56,099 nt of DNA from an uncultured Alistipes sp. (GTDB lineage Bacteria; Bacteroidota; Bacteroidia; Bacteroidales; Rikenellaceae). This document shows positions 8,478 through 16,294 of this stretch, one piece after another (positions within the stretch are counted from its first letter, which is position 1; every line of letters starts with the position of its first letter). The position numbers were made by a program, and so were the translations under genes. The stretch lies in contig CANBCZ010000011.1 of assembly GCA_947367255.1 (NCBI GenBank), positions 1 through 56,099 on the forward strand, written 5' to 3'. Under the pieces are notes generated by a model, which saw nothing but the letters and a program-made list of their open reading frames with translations, was not told the origin of the DNA and did no database searches.

Positions 8478-10094
8478 TTACTCAACCCACAGAGCTACAG
8501 TGTTTGTAGGGTCAGGGTTATTGGTCTCAGAGAGAGCCTTGTTATCCTGTGCCTCGTAGCCATTGATAGGTACATTGAACCAAGGAGCAAGACCGTCGCA
8601 GTTGAAACGAGCAGGCTCTGAGTGGTTTGTACCAGCGTAACCACGCTGAATCTGGAGAAGCTCAGGGCAACGCTTGTAGTCGAACCATACGATACCCTCG
8701 CCCCAGAACTCGATACGCTTCTGGAGGAACATCTCCTTAAGGAGTGCATCACCAGTAAGTGAGCAAGAGTACTCAGGGTTACGAGTTGATACGATGTCAA
8801 CGAGTGAAGATGCATCATTGTTACGAGCGTCGCACTCAGCAATGATAAACTTCATCTCCTCCATACGCATAAGAGGGAAGTCGGTAGCTGAACCTGTCAA
8901 ATAGTCATCAGGATTACCATCACCCGGGCGGAACTTAACTGCACCGTACTCAGGAACCTCAGAAGAACCCGGATAGGTGTCGGTAGCAGGAACGAAGACG
9001 TTCTGAGACTCGAGTGCGTGACCTGCAGGAGCCTTCCAAGAGAGCTTACGGAAGTCAGTATCAGGAATCTGGTTGTAGAAGCGCTTATCAACCATTGCGA
9101 AAGCACCTGCACCAGGACCACCGTAACCGTAAGTCTGCTCGTTTGACATAAACGATACGAAGTTGATGATACCGGTCTTAACTACAGCACTCTCGTTTGA
9201 GGTACGAATGCAGAGCATCCAAGAGGTCTGAGAGTCAGCATCGTTAAAACCTGTAGTAGGTGAAGTCCACTGCTCCTTTGTAAGTGGAGAGAATGAACCT
9301 GAGTCGAGTGCCAACTGTGCATACTCCTTAGCCTTTGCGTAGTCACCCTCATAGAGCTTTGCGCGAGCGTAAAGACCGTAAGCTACAGCCAAATCTGGCA
9401 AGGTCTTATCGGTTGTAGGAGCGTGACCGTCAAGCAAAAGAACTGCAGCATCCAAAGACTCATAGATCTTCTCAAGATACTCAGCCTTAGGGAGGCGTGG
9501 GTTGTTCTTTGCATAGTCAACGTCCATATTCTCGTGGAGATAAGGAACAGTCAGACCGATAATCTCATCCTTAGAGGTATACTTGTTAGCCTTGAACTCG
9601 TACATCTGAGCCATATCGATCATACAGAGCGCACGGTAAGCATAAGCAGCACCTACATAGCCCTTATTATCATCAACGATAGCATCGAGGTCCGGATTCA
9701 TACGGATAACATCGTTTGCCAAAGCGATAAGCTTGGTATAGATCAACCAAGGAATCTGGATATAGGTACTTGTTGGGTTCTGGCTGAGGTTCTGCATCTC
9801 ACCAGAGTACCAACCGTAAGGGTTATCCATAATGGTAAAGTCGTTACCATAAGCCTCACGTACTACGCAGAGTGATGGATAGCCGTAGAAAGAGTGTACG
9901 CTACTATTTGCCCAGTTTGCATTAGCTGCATAGTTTGCAATAGCGGCAGACATTGACTTTGCAGCATCCGCTGAAGCTGTAGCCTGCTCTGCAGAGATTG
10001 AACTACCGGTAGGGAAGGTCTCCTTGATACAGCCGGTAGTCACAACTGAAGCAAGAGCAGTCAATATTGCTGTATATTTAAGTATCTTTTTCAT
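8478..10094 (-). CDS. SusD/RagB-family nutrient-binding lipoprotein
   Basis: Outer-membrane lipoprotein that forms the lid of the SusC channel and captures substrate. 538 residues: signal peptide with lipobox VVTTGC (Cys about 22), then a helical N-terminal half with TPR-like segments (YAYRALCMIDMAQMYEF, AVAYGLYARAKLYEGDYAKAKEYA) and the family C-terminal part (FPLMRMEEMKFIIAECDARN, KEMFLQKRIEFWGEGIVWFDYKR). These are hallmark SusD segments. It lies 23 bp downstream of susC and 43 bp upstream of the large lipoprotein gene. The ligand cannot be read from sequence; the absence of any glycoside hydrolase or polysaccharide lyase next to it leaves both glycan and peptide substrates open. Confidence 0.92.
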   Translation of the reverse strand: MKKILKYTAILTALASVVTTGCIKETFPTGSSISAEQATASADAAKSMSAAIANYAANANWANSSVHSFYGYPSLCVVREAYGNDFTIMDNPYGWYSGEMQNLSQNPTSTYIQIPWLIYTKLIALANDVIRMNPDLDAIVDDNKGYVGAAYAYRALCMIDMAQMYEFKANKYTSKDEIIGLTVPYLHENMDVDYAKNNPRLPKAEYLEKIYESLDAAVLLLDGHAPTTDKTLPDLAVAYGLYARAKLYEGDYAKAKEYAQLALDSGSFSPLTKEQWTSPTTGFNDADSQTSWMLCIRTSNESAVVKTGIINFVSFMSNEQTYGYGGPGAGAFAMVDKRFYNQIPDTDFRKLSWKAPAGHALESQNVFVPATDTYPGSSEVPEYGAVKFRPGDGNPDDYLTGSATDFPLMRMEEMKFIIAECDARNNDASSLVDIVSTRNPEYSCSLTGDALLKEMFLQKRIEFWGEGIVWFDYKRCPELLQIQRGYAGTNHSEPARFNCDGLAPWFNVPINGYEAQDNKALSETNNPDPTNTVALWVE

Positions 10095-10117
10095 ATCTTT
10101 TCTCCTTTCTTTAATAA

Positions 10118-13100
10118 TTAGAAGGTCAGATTAACACCACCCGAGATAGTACGGATTGGAGAGTAGTATGCAGCAGATGCGCCACCGGTGAAGCTCTGAC
10201 GTGGGTCGAGACCCTTACGAGCAGACCAATACCAAACGTTCTCGCAAGCTACATAGAGACGGAGCTTAGAGACACCAATCTTTGACATCCACTTGCGTGG
10301 GAATGTGTAACCAAAGTTGATATTCTGGAGGCTGAGGTATGATGCAGACATCAAGAAACGATCTGAAGCTGCAGCAGTGTACTCGTCACCATATACGAAG
10401 CGTGGATACTCTGTAGATGGGTTCTCAGCAGTCCAAGCGTTGTACATATCCTTGTGGATAGCACGACCTGCGCTCTGTGCGTTAGGGCTTGCCATTGAAC
10501 CTGCATAGTCACCATCGTAAACCTTACCACCAAGCTGATATACGAAGTTTACTGACAAATCGAAGCCATAAGCGTCGAGTGATGTACCGAAACCACCATA
10601 GAGATCAGGAAGTGAAGTATCGAAGATGAAGTAGTCACCCTCAGATGCCTTATCAGTTGTCTCGAGAACAAATGACTTCTCACCTGTGTTCTTATCAACG
10701 AACTCACGACGCTTGTAGAACAGAGCCTTACCGGTCTGTGGGTCTACGCCTGCGTATGCACGGTAGTTCTTTGTATAGATTGAGTGACCGATAGCGTACA
10801 TATTAGAGCCATCACGGTAACCGGTATAAGCGTTACCCTCGAGGTCATAGTACTGCTCCTTAACGTTGTCATACTCGAGGTCGAGGATCTTGTTCTTTAC
10901 GTAAGTAGCGTTAAGGTTGATGTTCCAATTAACGTTCTTTGTGCGAACAACGTTTGCATTGAGAGCAAGCTCAACACCCTGGTTAGACATATCACCAACG
11001 TTCTTCCAGAAACCTGAGTAACCCATAGATGATGGTACTGAGTACCAAGAGAGCATATCGGTAGTGATACGGTTGAAGTACTCGAGGCTACCGGCGAGGC
11101 GACCCTGCCAGAATGAGAACTCAACACCTGCGTTCATATTTGCATTGGTCTCCCAAGTAATCTCCTCGTTACCCTTTGAAGAGAAGGCTACTGACCACTT
11201 ATCTGTACCGTCGTTTGCGATTGAGTAACGGTCCATATAGAGGAAGTCAGAGATCTTATCGTTACCCTGAGAACCGTAAGACGCCTTAAGCTTGAGCTCA
11301 TCTACCCAAGTAGCATTGAACCAGCTCTCCTTGTTGATCAACCAACCTGCTGAGAGTGACCAGAAGTTACCCCAACGGTGATCTGGGTGGAAACGAGAAG
11401 ATGCATCACGACGATATGAAGCCGAGAAGAAGAAGCGGCTGTCGTAGTCATACTGACCACGGAAGAGATAACCCTCATTGTTGTACTCTGAGAATGAAGA
11501 GCTTGTTGATGAAACCTTCAGACCCTGAGTAAGCTCAGAAGAGTCTACAGAGTAGAGACCGTTCTTGTAACCTACCAATGAGCGACCCATATCGTAGTTA
11601 TTCTCGTGACCGAGCATAACGTCTACATTGTGAACATCGTTGAAAGTGTAGTTCCAAGTCAGGAGCTGCTGGAGAGTGTAGCTCCAGTACATAGTCTGCT
11701 GACGACCGATAGAACCACCATTTACAGCATACTGACCGTAGAGTGGGTTAGATGTGCTGATAGCCTCAGACTGGCTTACAGAAACACCACCATTGAACGA
11801 GAACTTGAAGCCGAGTGGCAACAGAACATCTGCAAAACCGTTGAACGATGCAAGGTTAGATGTTGAGTTGTTCTTATCGAGCAACAGAGCAGCCATAGGG
11901 TTAGCATTCGAGAGGAATGCACGGTTCAGACCTGCGTTAGAACCTGCCATAGTTGCAGTACCGTGGTCGTAAACGATGTTACCGTAAGAGTCACGACGGA
12001 TATTACCCTTACCATCACGAACATAGAGCGGATAGATAGGTGCAATCTGTGAAGTATATGCGAAGATGTTACCAGATGAACCTGATGAACCATCCTCAGA
12101 AGAGGTCATAGACTTTGAGTGGGTGTAAGATGCGTTACCACCAACCTTGAGCCACTTCTTTGCGTTGTAGTCAGCACGCAGACGAGCTGTGTAACGCTCG
12201 TAACCTGTAGCCTGAACGATACCTGCATTGTTCAAGTAACCGAATGAACCGTAGAAAGAAGAGCGCTCGTTACCTGCAGCAACGTTTACGTTGTACTCCT
12301 GACGTACACCCTGCATATAAACCTCATCAATCCAGTTATCAGGGGTTACCCAGTAGTCCTCACCATTGTGGTTTACAAGACGACCCAGAGTAGCCTCAGG
12401 ATTGAGCTTACCGTTACGACCGATAAGATCCTGACCCTCAGGAAGGGTATAAACATTGTAACCAAGTGAGCCGTTAGCAGCCTTAGGATCAACCATAGTC
12501 TGATTTGCCTTAACGTGTGCATCGTAAGGAGACATATCTACAACCTGAGTGTAGTAGTTGTTGAGCATCTTGTAGTACATCTCATAGTACTCACCCGGAT
12601 CGGTAATGAAGTCGTAATCCTGCTGTGCACGCTGGTTAACACCGATCTTGATATCGACATTAACGATAGCATCACGACCCTTAGCACGCTTGGTAGTGAT
12701 CAAGATCACACCATTAGCACCACGTGAACCGTAGAGGGCAGCAGCTGCAGCATCCTTCAATACTGACATAGACTCGATATCGGCTGGGTTGATATCGTTC
12801 ATAGAACCTGCGAACGACATACCATCAACGATGATGAGCGGGCTTGTACCTGCCTCGATAGACGAGATACCACGGATAATAACGGTTGGTGATGCGCCAC
12901 CAGGCTGACCTGTTACGTTCACGATCTGCAGACCAGGAACCTTACCGTTCAGAGCATCGATAGCATTTGTGTGCTGGCTCTTAACGATCTCCTCAGTCTT
13001 AACCTGAACAGCCGAACCGGTAAATGCCTCACGCTTAGCCTCACCATACGCAGTAACGATGACATCGTCGAGCGCGTGTGCAGCCTCTGCGAGAACTACA

Positions 13101-13372
13101 TCAACAACGGTCTTACCGTTGATAGCAACCTGCTGATCGCTATAACCGATAGAAGAAACAGTAAGTACGCCGTCAGCCGGAGCATTGAGAGTATACTGTC
13201 CCTGGGCATCGGTAGAAGTACCGATAGTGGTTCCTTCAACCACAACAGTTGCACCGATAACCGGTGCACCCTTAGTATCGGTAACCGTACCCGAAACTTG
13301 CTTATTCTGTGCCAGTGCCATACCGACTACTGACAGAACAGCAGCTAATGAAAGTACAATTTTCCTTACCAT
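10118..13372 (-). CDS. SusC/RagA-family TonB-dependent transporter
   Basis: Outer-membrane 22-strand transporter that imports the substrate held by SusD using TonB energy. About 1084 residues; I prefer the ATG at 13372 (MVRKIVLSLAAVLSVVGMAL, a clean signal peptide) over the ATG two codons earlier. Domains: carboxypeptidase-regulatory-like beta domain (VSGTVTDTKGAPVIGATVVV, about 25-105), TonB box DDVIVTAYG, plug (VIIRGISSIEAGTSPLIIVD, then SVLKDAAAAALYGSRGANG), and a long barrel ending in a terminal Phe. First gene of the operon; its promoter is at 13414-13445. No sigma/anti-sigma pair, hybrid sensor or SusR-type regulator is adjacent, so control is either distant or constitutive. Confidence 0.94.
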   Translation of the reverse strand: MVRKIVLSLAAVLSVVGMALAQNKQVSGTVTDTKGAPVIGATVVVEGTTIGTSTDAQGQYTLNAPADGVLTVSSIGYSDQQVAINGKTVVDVVLAEAAHALDDVIVTAYGEAKREAFTGSAVQVKTEEIVKSQHTNAIDALNGKVPGLQIVNVTGQPGGASPTVIIRGISSIEAGTSPLIIVDGMSFAGSMNDINPADIESMSVLKDAAAAALYGSRGANGVILITTKRAKGRDAIVNVDIKIGVNQRAQQDYDFITDPGEYYEMYYKMLNNYYTQVVDMSPYDAHVKANQTMVDPKAANGSLGYNVYTLPEGQDLIGRNGKLNPEATLGRLVNHNGEDYWVTPDNWIDEVYMQGVRQEYNVNVAAGNERSSFYGSFGYLNNAGIVQATGYERYTARLRADYNAKKWLKVGGNASYTHSKSMTSSEDGSSGSSGNIFAYTSQIAPIYPLYVRDGKGNIRRDSYGNIVYDHGTATMAGSNAGLNRAFLSNANPMAALLLDKNNSTSNLASFNGFADVLLPLGFKFSFNGGVSVSQSEAISTSNPLYGQYAVNGGSIGRQQTMYWSYTLQQLLTWNYTFNDVHNVDVMLGHENNYDMGRSLVGYKNGLYSVDSSELTQGLKVSSTSSSFSEYNNEGYLFRGQYDYDSRFFFSASYRRDASSRFHPDHRWGNFWSLSAGWLINKESWFNATWVDELKLKASYGSQGNDKISDFLYMDRYSIANDGTDKWSVAFSSKGNEEITWETNANMNAGVEFSFWQGRLAGSLEYFNRITTDMLSWYSVPSSMGYSGFWKNVGDMSNQGVELALNANVVRTKNVNWNINLNATYVKNKILDLEYDNVKEQYYDLEGNAYTGYRDGSNMYAIGHSIYTKNYRAYAGVDPQTGKALFYKRREFVDKNTGEKSFVLETTDKASEGDYFIFDTSLPDLYGGFGTSLDAYGFDLSVNFVYQLGGKVYDGDYAGSMASPNAQSAGRAIHKDMYNAWTAENPSTEYPRFVYGDEYTAAASDRFLMSASYLSLQNINFGYTFPRKWMSKIGVSKLRLYVACENVWYWSARKGLDPRQSFTGGASAAYYSPIRTISGGVNLTF

Positions 13373-13413
13373 AAGCATTTGATATTAGTTAGTAAATAAA
13401 TTTCTTTTCGTAG

Positions 13414-13445
13414 CAAAGTTAATAATAAACAACTACTCAACCAAA
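13414..13445 (-). promoter_or_regulatory. Promoter of the sus-like operon
   Basis: Minus-strand -7 element TAACTTTG at 13421-13414 and TTTG at 13445-13442, with a 20 bp spacer. Predicted start near 13408 gives a short AT-rich leader before the susC ATG. Confidence 0.75.
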
Positions 13446-13732
13446 TAATTTTATAACATTTTTGGGGCAAAGTAACAGAGTTTTAGAATTTTTCAGCAAA
13501 TAATAGTCAATTGAAAGTAAGAGTGTATTCAATACTTACAGACTGTAATTAAAATTTTTCAAAAAATTGTTCAATAAATATAAAAACAAAAAAGAGCCAC
13601 GCAAAAATGGCTCTAAAACGGCATAGAAACGCGTTTTTTTTGATATTAGGTACTACTTACACTTTTTTATGATTACAAAGTGTAAGCACTACCTCAAATT
13701 TGACATCTCGCCCCTTTATATAAATATAGGTA
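13446..13732. other. AT-rich gap between susC promoter and queA end
   Basis: No convincing gene. It holds the queA terminator (13593-13614) and a 10 bp inverted repeat, CTTACACTTT at 13656-13665 with its complement at 13677-13686 around an 11-base loop. The inverted repeat lies between queA and its terminator and could be an RNA hairpin or a dyad binding site; nothing distinguishes these. I see nothing else structured in 13446-13590. Confidence 0.5.
13593..13614 (-). terminator. Terminator of queA
   Basis: AGAGCCA and TGGCTCT pair around an eight-base loop; on the minus strand the stem is followed by TTTTTGTTTTT. It lies about 120 bp past the queA stop codon. Confidence 0.85.
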
Positions 13733-14944
13733 TTACTCCACAATCAGCAGAGATGAGTCTCCATAAGAGAGAAAACGGAAGTCGTTTGCCAGGGCGTAGT
13801 TATAAATTTTATGCCAATCTTCGCCCACATAAGCCGACACCAAAAGCAGCAAAGTGGACTTAGGTTGATGGAAATTTGTGACGATTTTGTTCACTATTCG
13901 GAAGCGATATCCGAGCGGTGTAATCATAATCTGTGTAGCCGCTTTAAGGCGCTCCACACCCTGATTTTTCATATACTCAATCAGAGTTTCGACAACCTCT
14001 GTGCCCGTAAATTCGGCAGGAATATCGTAGAGTTCCCACTGCCCTATCACTCGGTCGCAATCTGCTGTACCACAACTCTTTACACGCCACGCAAGAGCCG
14101 ACAGCGACTCGAGAGTTCTAACCGAGGTAGTACCTACAGCTGTGACATTTCCCATCTTTTTTCGGAGCAGTTCGAGGGTCTGAAGATTGATACTGAAGTG
14201 CTCGGTATGCATCGAGTGTTTGGTCGCGTCTTCATCCTTGACGGGCAAAAATGTTCCTGCGCCGACATGCAGCGTAACCTCTCCAAACGAAAATCCGCGC
14301 TCCTTAAGGCTCTCGATAAGCTCATTGGTAAAGTGCAGACCCGCCGTAGGAGCCGCCACAGAGCCCTCAAAACGGGAGTATACGGTCTGGTAACGGGTAT
14401 TGTCAATCTCCTCGCTATCGCGGTTGAGATATGGCGGAATAGGGATACGTCCCAGCCACTCCAAGAGCTGTCCGAAAGAGAGCGGAGCATCCCACACAAA
14501 GCGAACAATATGTTCACGCGTGCCGCGCTCAGCGATATACGCCTGCAAAAGATAGCTGCCTCCCTCATACTCGAAAGGTATCTGCACAGCACCCTCCTTC
14601 CACTTCTTCAGATTACCGACAATCGCGCTCCAACTGCACTCCCCCGTAGCGGCAAATGCACGCTCATAGTCCGCCGGAGCATATGGCTCAAGGCAGAAGA
14701 CCTCAACACGCGCACCCGACGGCTTGTGCATAACAAGACGCGCACGCACAACCTTCGTATTGTTGAAGACAAAGAGTGTATCTGACGGCAACTGATCGCC
14801 AATATCGGCAAAGTGTCGTTCAGAGATCTCTCCATTGCGATATATCAGTAACTTCGAACTATCACGACGCTCCAACGGGAACTTCGCAATACGCTCATCC
14901 GGCAGCGGATAGTCAAAGTCGTTAATGTTGATTGATCTATTCAT
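13733..14944 (-). CDS. queA: tRNA preQ1 ribosyltransferase-isomerase QueA
   Basis: Transfers and isomerises the ribosyl group of S-adenosylmethionine onto 7-aminomethyl-7-deazaguanine in tRNA, giving epoxyqueuosine. 403 residues, longer than the roughly 350 of the Escherichia coli enzyme. Family segments: N-terminal FDYPLPDERIAKFPLERRDS, FNNTKVVRARL, VAAPTAGLHFTNELIESL, VTLHVGAGTFLPVK, and C-terminal NFHQPKSTLLLLVSAYVG. Extra residues lie before the C-terminal motif (ALAWRVKSCGTADCDRV). The start ATG at 14944 reads directly into the usual N terminus. No promoter of the TAnnTTTG type is obvious; upstream is the inverted-repeat-rich gap 14945-15333. Confidence 0.94.
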   Translation of the reverse strand: MNRSININDFDYPLPDERIAKFPLERRDSSKLLIYRNGEISERHFADIGDQLPSDTLFVFNNTKVVRARLVMHKPSGARVEVFCLEPYAPADYERAFAATGECSWSAIVGNLKKWKEGAVQIPFEYEGGSYLLQAYIAERGTREHIVRFVWDAPLSFGQLLEWLGRIPIPPYLNRDSEEIDNTRYQTVYSRFEGSVAAPTAGLHFTNELIESLKERGFSFGEVTLHVGAGTFLPVKDEDATKHSMHTEHFSINLQTLELLRKKMGNVTAVGTTSVRTLESLSALAWRVKSCGTADCDRVIGQWELYDIPAEFTGTEVVETLIEYMKNQGVERLKAATQIMITPLGYRFRIVNKIVTNFHQPKSTLLLLVSAYVGEDWHKIYNYALANDFRFLSYGDSSLLIVE

Positions 14945-14951
14945 AATCGTC

Positions 14952-14977
14952 TACAGTACTGCCCCTTTTTGAAAAAA
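14952..14977 (+). repeat. Intergenic 26-nt repeat, copy 2
   Basis: Same 26-nt sequence as 4071-4096 with one substitution (T for G at the 18th base). It is 7 bp upstream of the queA start codon, so in a queA transcript it would lie in the leader. Confidence 0.8.
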
Positions 14978-14995
14978 GCGGCACCAAAAACTTTT

Positions 14996-15014
14996 GGCGA
15001 AACTTTGTTTCGCC
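14996..15014. repeat. Hairpin GGCGAAAC-TTT-GTTTCGCC
   Basis: Perfect 8 bp inverted repeat with a 3-base loop in the queA upstream region. An overlapping alternative stem, CCAAAA/TTTTGG at 14984-14997, would exclude it. It could form part of a structured queA leader or of the repeat cluster to its right. Confidence 0.7.
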
Positions 15015-15024
15015 TCTATTGTTG

Positions 15025-15141
15025 CGGATTTAGGATAGCTTCAGCTATTACGCTATAAAATAGAGCCTTTCACTTTCAAGCAAGCTTGAGTGTCAGGCTC
15101 TATTTTCTATCATACCATCTGCGATGGCATCCCTAAATCCG
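15025..15141. repeat. Cloverleaf-like inverted-repeat element
   Basis: The outer stem CGGATTTAGGAT (15025-15036) pairs with 15129-15141 with one bulged C. Inside it are three separate hairpins: ATAGC-TTCA-GCTAT (15035-15048), a 12 bp perfect stem AAAATAGAGCCT (15057-15068 with 15095-15106) whose interior folds again (CACT..CAAG with CTTGAGTG, loop CAAG), and CCATC-TGC-GATGG (15115-15127). No gene or known RNA family is recognised. Confidence 0.75.
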
Positions 15142-15149
15142 AGAACAGT

Positions 15150-15205
15150 ATCGGCTGATTTTAGCAACCGATTTAGCGGCAGATGCCGTGCTATCACACT
15201 AAATC
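15150..15205. repeat. Two further small inverted repeats
   Basis: ATCGG (15150-15154) pairs with CCGAT (15168-15172). Overlapping its end, GATTTAG (15170-15176) pairs with CTAAATC (15199-15205) and encloses CGGCA-GA-TGCCG (15177-15188). The GATTTAG and GCAGATG words also occur in the neighbouring cloverleaf element on the opposite strand, as if degenerate copies lie side by side. Confidence 0.6.
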
Positions 15206-15330
15206 AAAATTGCATTTTATGCGGATATTTACAACGCTCGGCAAAATTGTCCGCGATGGGCTGTACTCGTGTACTGCCCATTGCGAGCAACTTTTGTTAG
15301 CGGCGGTAAATACCGCATAAAATCAATTTT
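15206..15330. repeat. Giant 125-nt hairpin after the tpiA stop
   Basis: 25 paired bases in the outer stem: AAAATTG, a bulged C, ATTTTATGCGG, a bulged A and TATTTAC (15206-15232) pair with 15306-15330. The interior refolds into an apical hairpin centred on GATGGGC.GTAC.TCGT.GTAC.GCCCAT (about 15252-15285), with CGCT/AGCG and CAAAATTG/CAACTTTTG flanks. It starts 3 bp beyond the tpiA stop codon. It could end or stabilise the tpiA mRNA, but no strong T tract follows. Confidence 0.8.
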
Positions 15331-15333
15331 TCT

Positions 15334-16089
15334 TTAGAAGCCCTTACCGATTGCAAGGAAGTCCTCAGCCTTAAGAGCTGCACCACCAATAAGACCACCG
15401 TCTACATCCTCCTTAGCGAAGATCTCGGCAGCGTTAGATGGCTTGCAAGAACCACCATAGAGGATTGGACACTCAGCAGCTGCTGCGCCGAACTTTGCAG
15501 CGAGCACCTCGCGGATATATGCGTGGATCTCCTGTGCCTGCTCTGCAGTAGCTGTCTCGCCTGTACCGATAGCCCAAACCGGCTCATAAGCGATAACGAG
15601 GTTTGCGAACTGCTCCTCAGTAAGGTTATAAACTACCTCCTCGATCTGAGCCTTGCAAACTGCAAAGTGGTTACCTGCCTTACGCTCCTCGAGGCTCTCT
15701 CCTACGCAATAGATAGGAGTAAGACCGTTAGCGTAAGCCTGAACCATCTTCTTATTGAGGGTCTCAGAGGTCTCACCGTAGTACTGACGACGCTCAGAGT
15801 GACCGAGGATTACATACTTGCAACCCAGAGCTGCGATCATTGAAGCAGCGATCTCACCGGTGTAAGCACCCTTAGCCTCAGTAGCGCAATCCTGTGCACC
15901 TACAGCGATATCAGAGCCCTTAACAGCCTCGATAACCTGTGAGAGGTGTGTGAATGGAGGGCAAACGATAAAGTTTACACAGCTGCAAACCTCGCCACGA
16001 CCGGCTACAACGTTCTTTGCCAACTCTACACCCTCTGCAGGAAGGGTATTCATCTTCCAGTTACCTGCAACAATCTTCTTTCTTGCCAT
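15334..16089 (-). CDS. tpiA: Triosephosphate isomerase
   Basis: Interconverts glyceraldehyde-3-phosphate and dihydroxyacetone phosphate in glycolysis; cytosolic TIM barrel dimer. 251 residues, the normal size. Catalytic residues are all present: N10 and K12 in AGNWKMNT, H97 in LGHSERR and E169 in AYEPVWAIGTG; the phosphate-binding end reads LYGGSCKPSNA and GLIGGAALKAEDF. The leader upstream contains a large symmetrical inverted repeat (16102-16166), and a giant hairpin begins just after the stop, so the gene is flanked by structure on both sides. No standard promoter motif is visible upstream. Confidence 0.97.
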   Translation of the reverse strand: MARKKIVAGNWKMNTLPAEGVELAKNVVAGRGEVCSCVNFIVCPPFTHLSQVIEAVKGSDIAVGAQDCATEAKGAYTGEIAASMIAALGCKYVILGHSERRQYYGETSETLNKKMVQAYANGLTPIYCVGESLEERKAGNHFAVCKAQIEEVVYNLTEEQFANLVIAYEPVWAIGTGETATAEQAQEIHAYIREVLAAKFGAAAAECPILYGGSCKPSNAAEIFAKEDVDGGLIGGAALKAEDFLAIGKGF

Positions 16090-16101
16090 AGTTTTAATAT
16101 T

Positions 16102-16166
16102 TAATTTGAGTTTAACAATAATTTTTCATTTCCATCCACCCCGAAATTATTGTTAATCTCAAATTA
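16102..16166. repeat. 23-nt-arm inverted repeat in tpiA leader
   Basis: TAATTTGAG-TT-TAACAATAATTT (16102-16124) mirrors 16144-16166; the arms are exactly symmetrical except for the two central TT/AT positions, with a 19-base loop. It begins 12 bp upstream of the tpiA ATG. A second hairpin, TGCATC-TAAC-GATGCA, follows at 16167-16182. It could be an mRNA leader structure or a dyad operator with TAATTTGAG half-sites. Confidence 0.75.
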
Positions 16167-16224
16167 TGCATCTAACGATGCAAAACGAGATTGCCGAGGC
16201 GGGAAAATAAATATTTACATTCCC

Positions 16225-16262
16225 TCCAAACCTCCCTTTGACAAAGGGAGGCTTAGTTTGGA
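16225..16262. repeat. Hairpin CCTCCCTTT-GAC-AAAGGGAGG
   Basis: Nine-base perfect inner stem (16231-16239 with 16243-16251) and an outer TCCAAA/TTTGGA stem (16225-16230 with 16257-16262). It lies 33 bp past the lysS stop codon and could serve as its terminator, but no T tract follows on the minus strand. The sequence looks like a short palindromic repeat of the REP/MITE kind. Confidence 0.65.
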
Positions 16263-16294
16263 ATTCCTAATTAATCTTCGGTTAAAAGAACCAA

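Noticed and set aside
13656..13686. Second terminator for queA
   Set aside because: The 10 bp stem has no T tract immediately after it on the minus strand; the hairpin at 13593-13614 fits better.
15206..15330. Ordinary rho-independent terminator for tpiA
   Set aside because: The stem is far longer than a typical terminator, is interrupted by a second hairpin, and lacks a T tract on the minus strand; recorded as a repeat instead.
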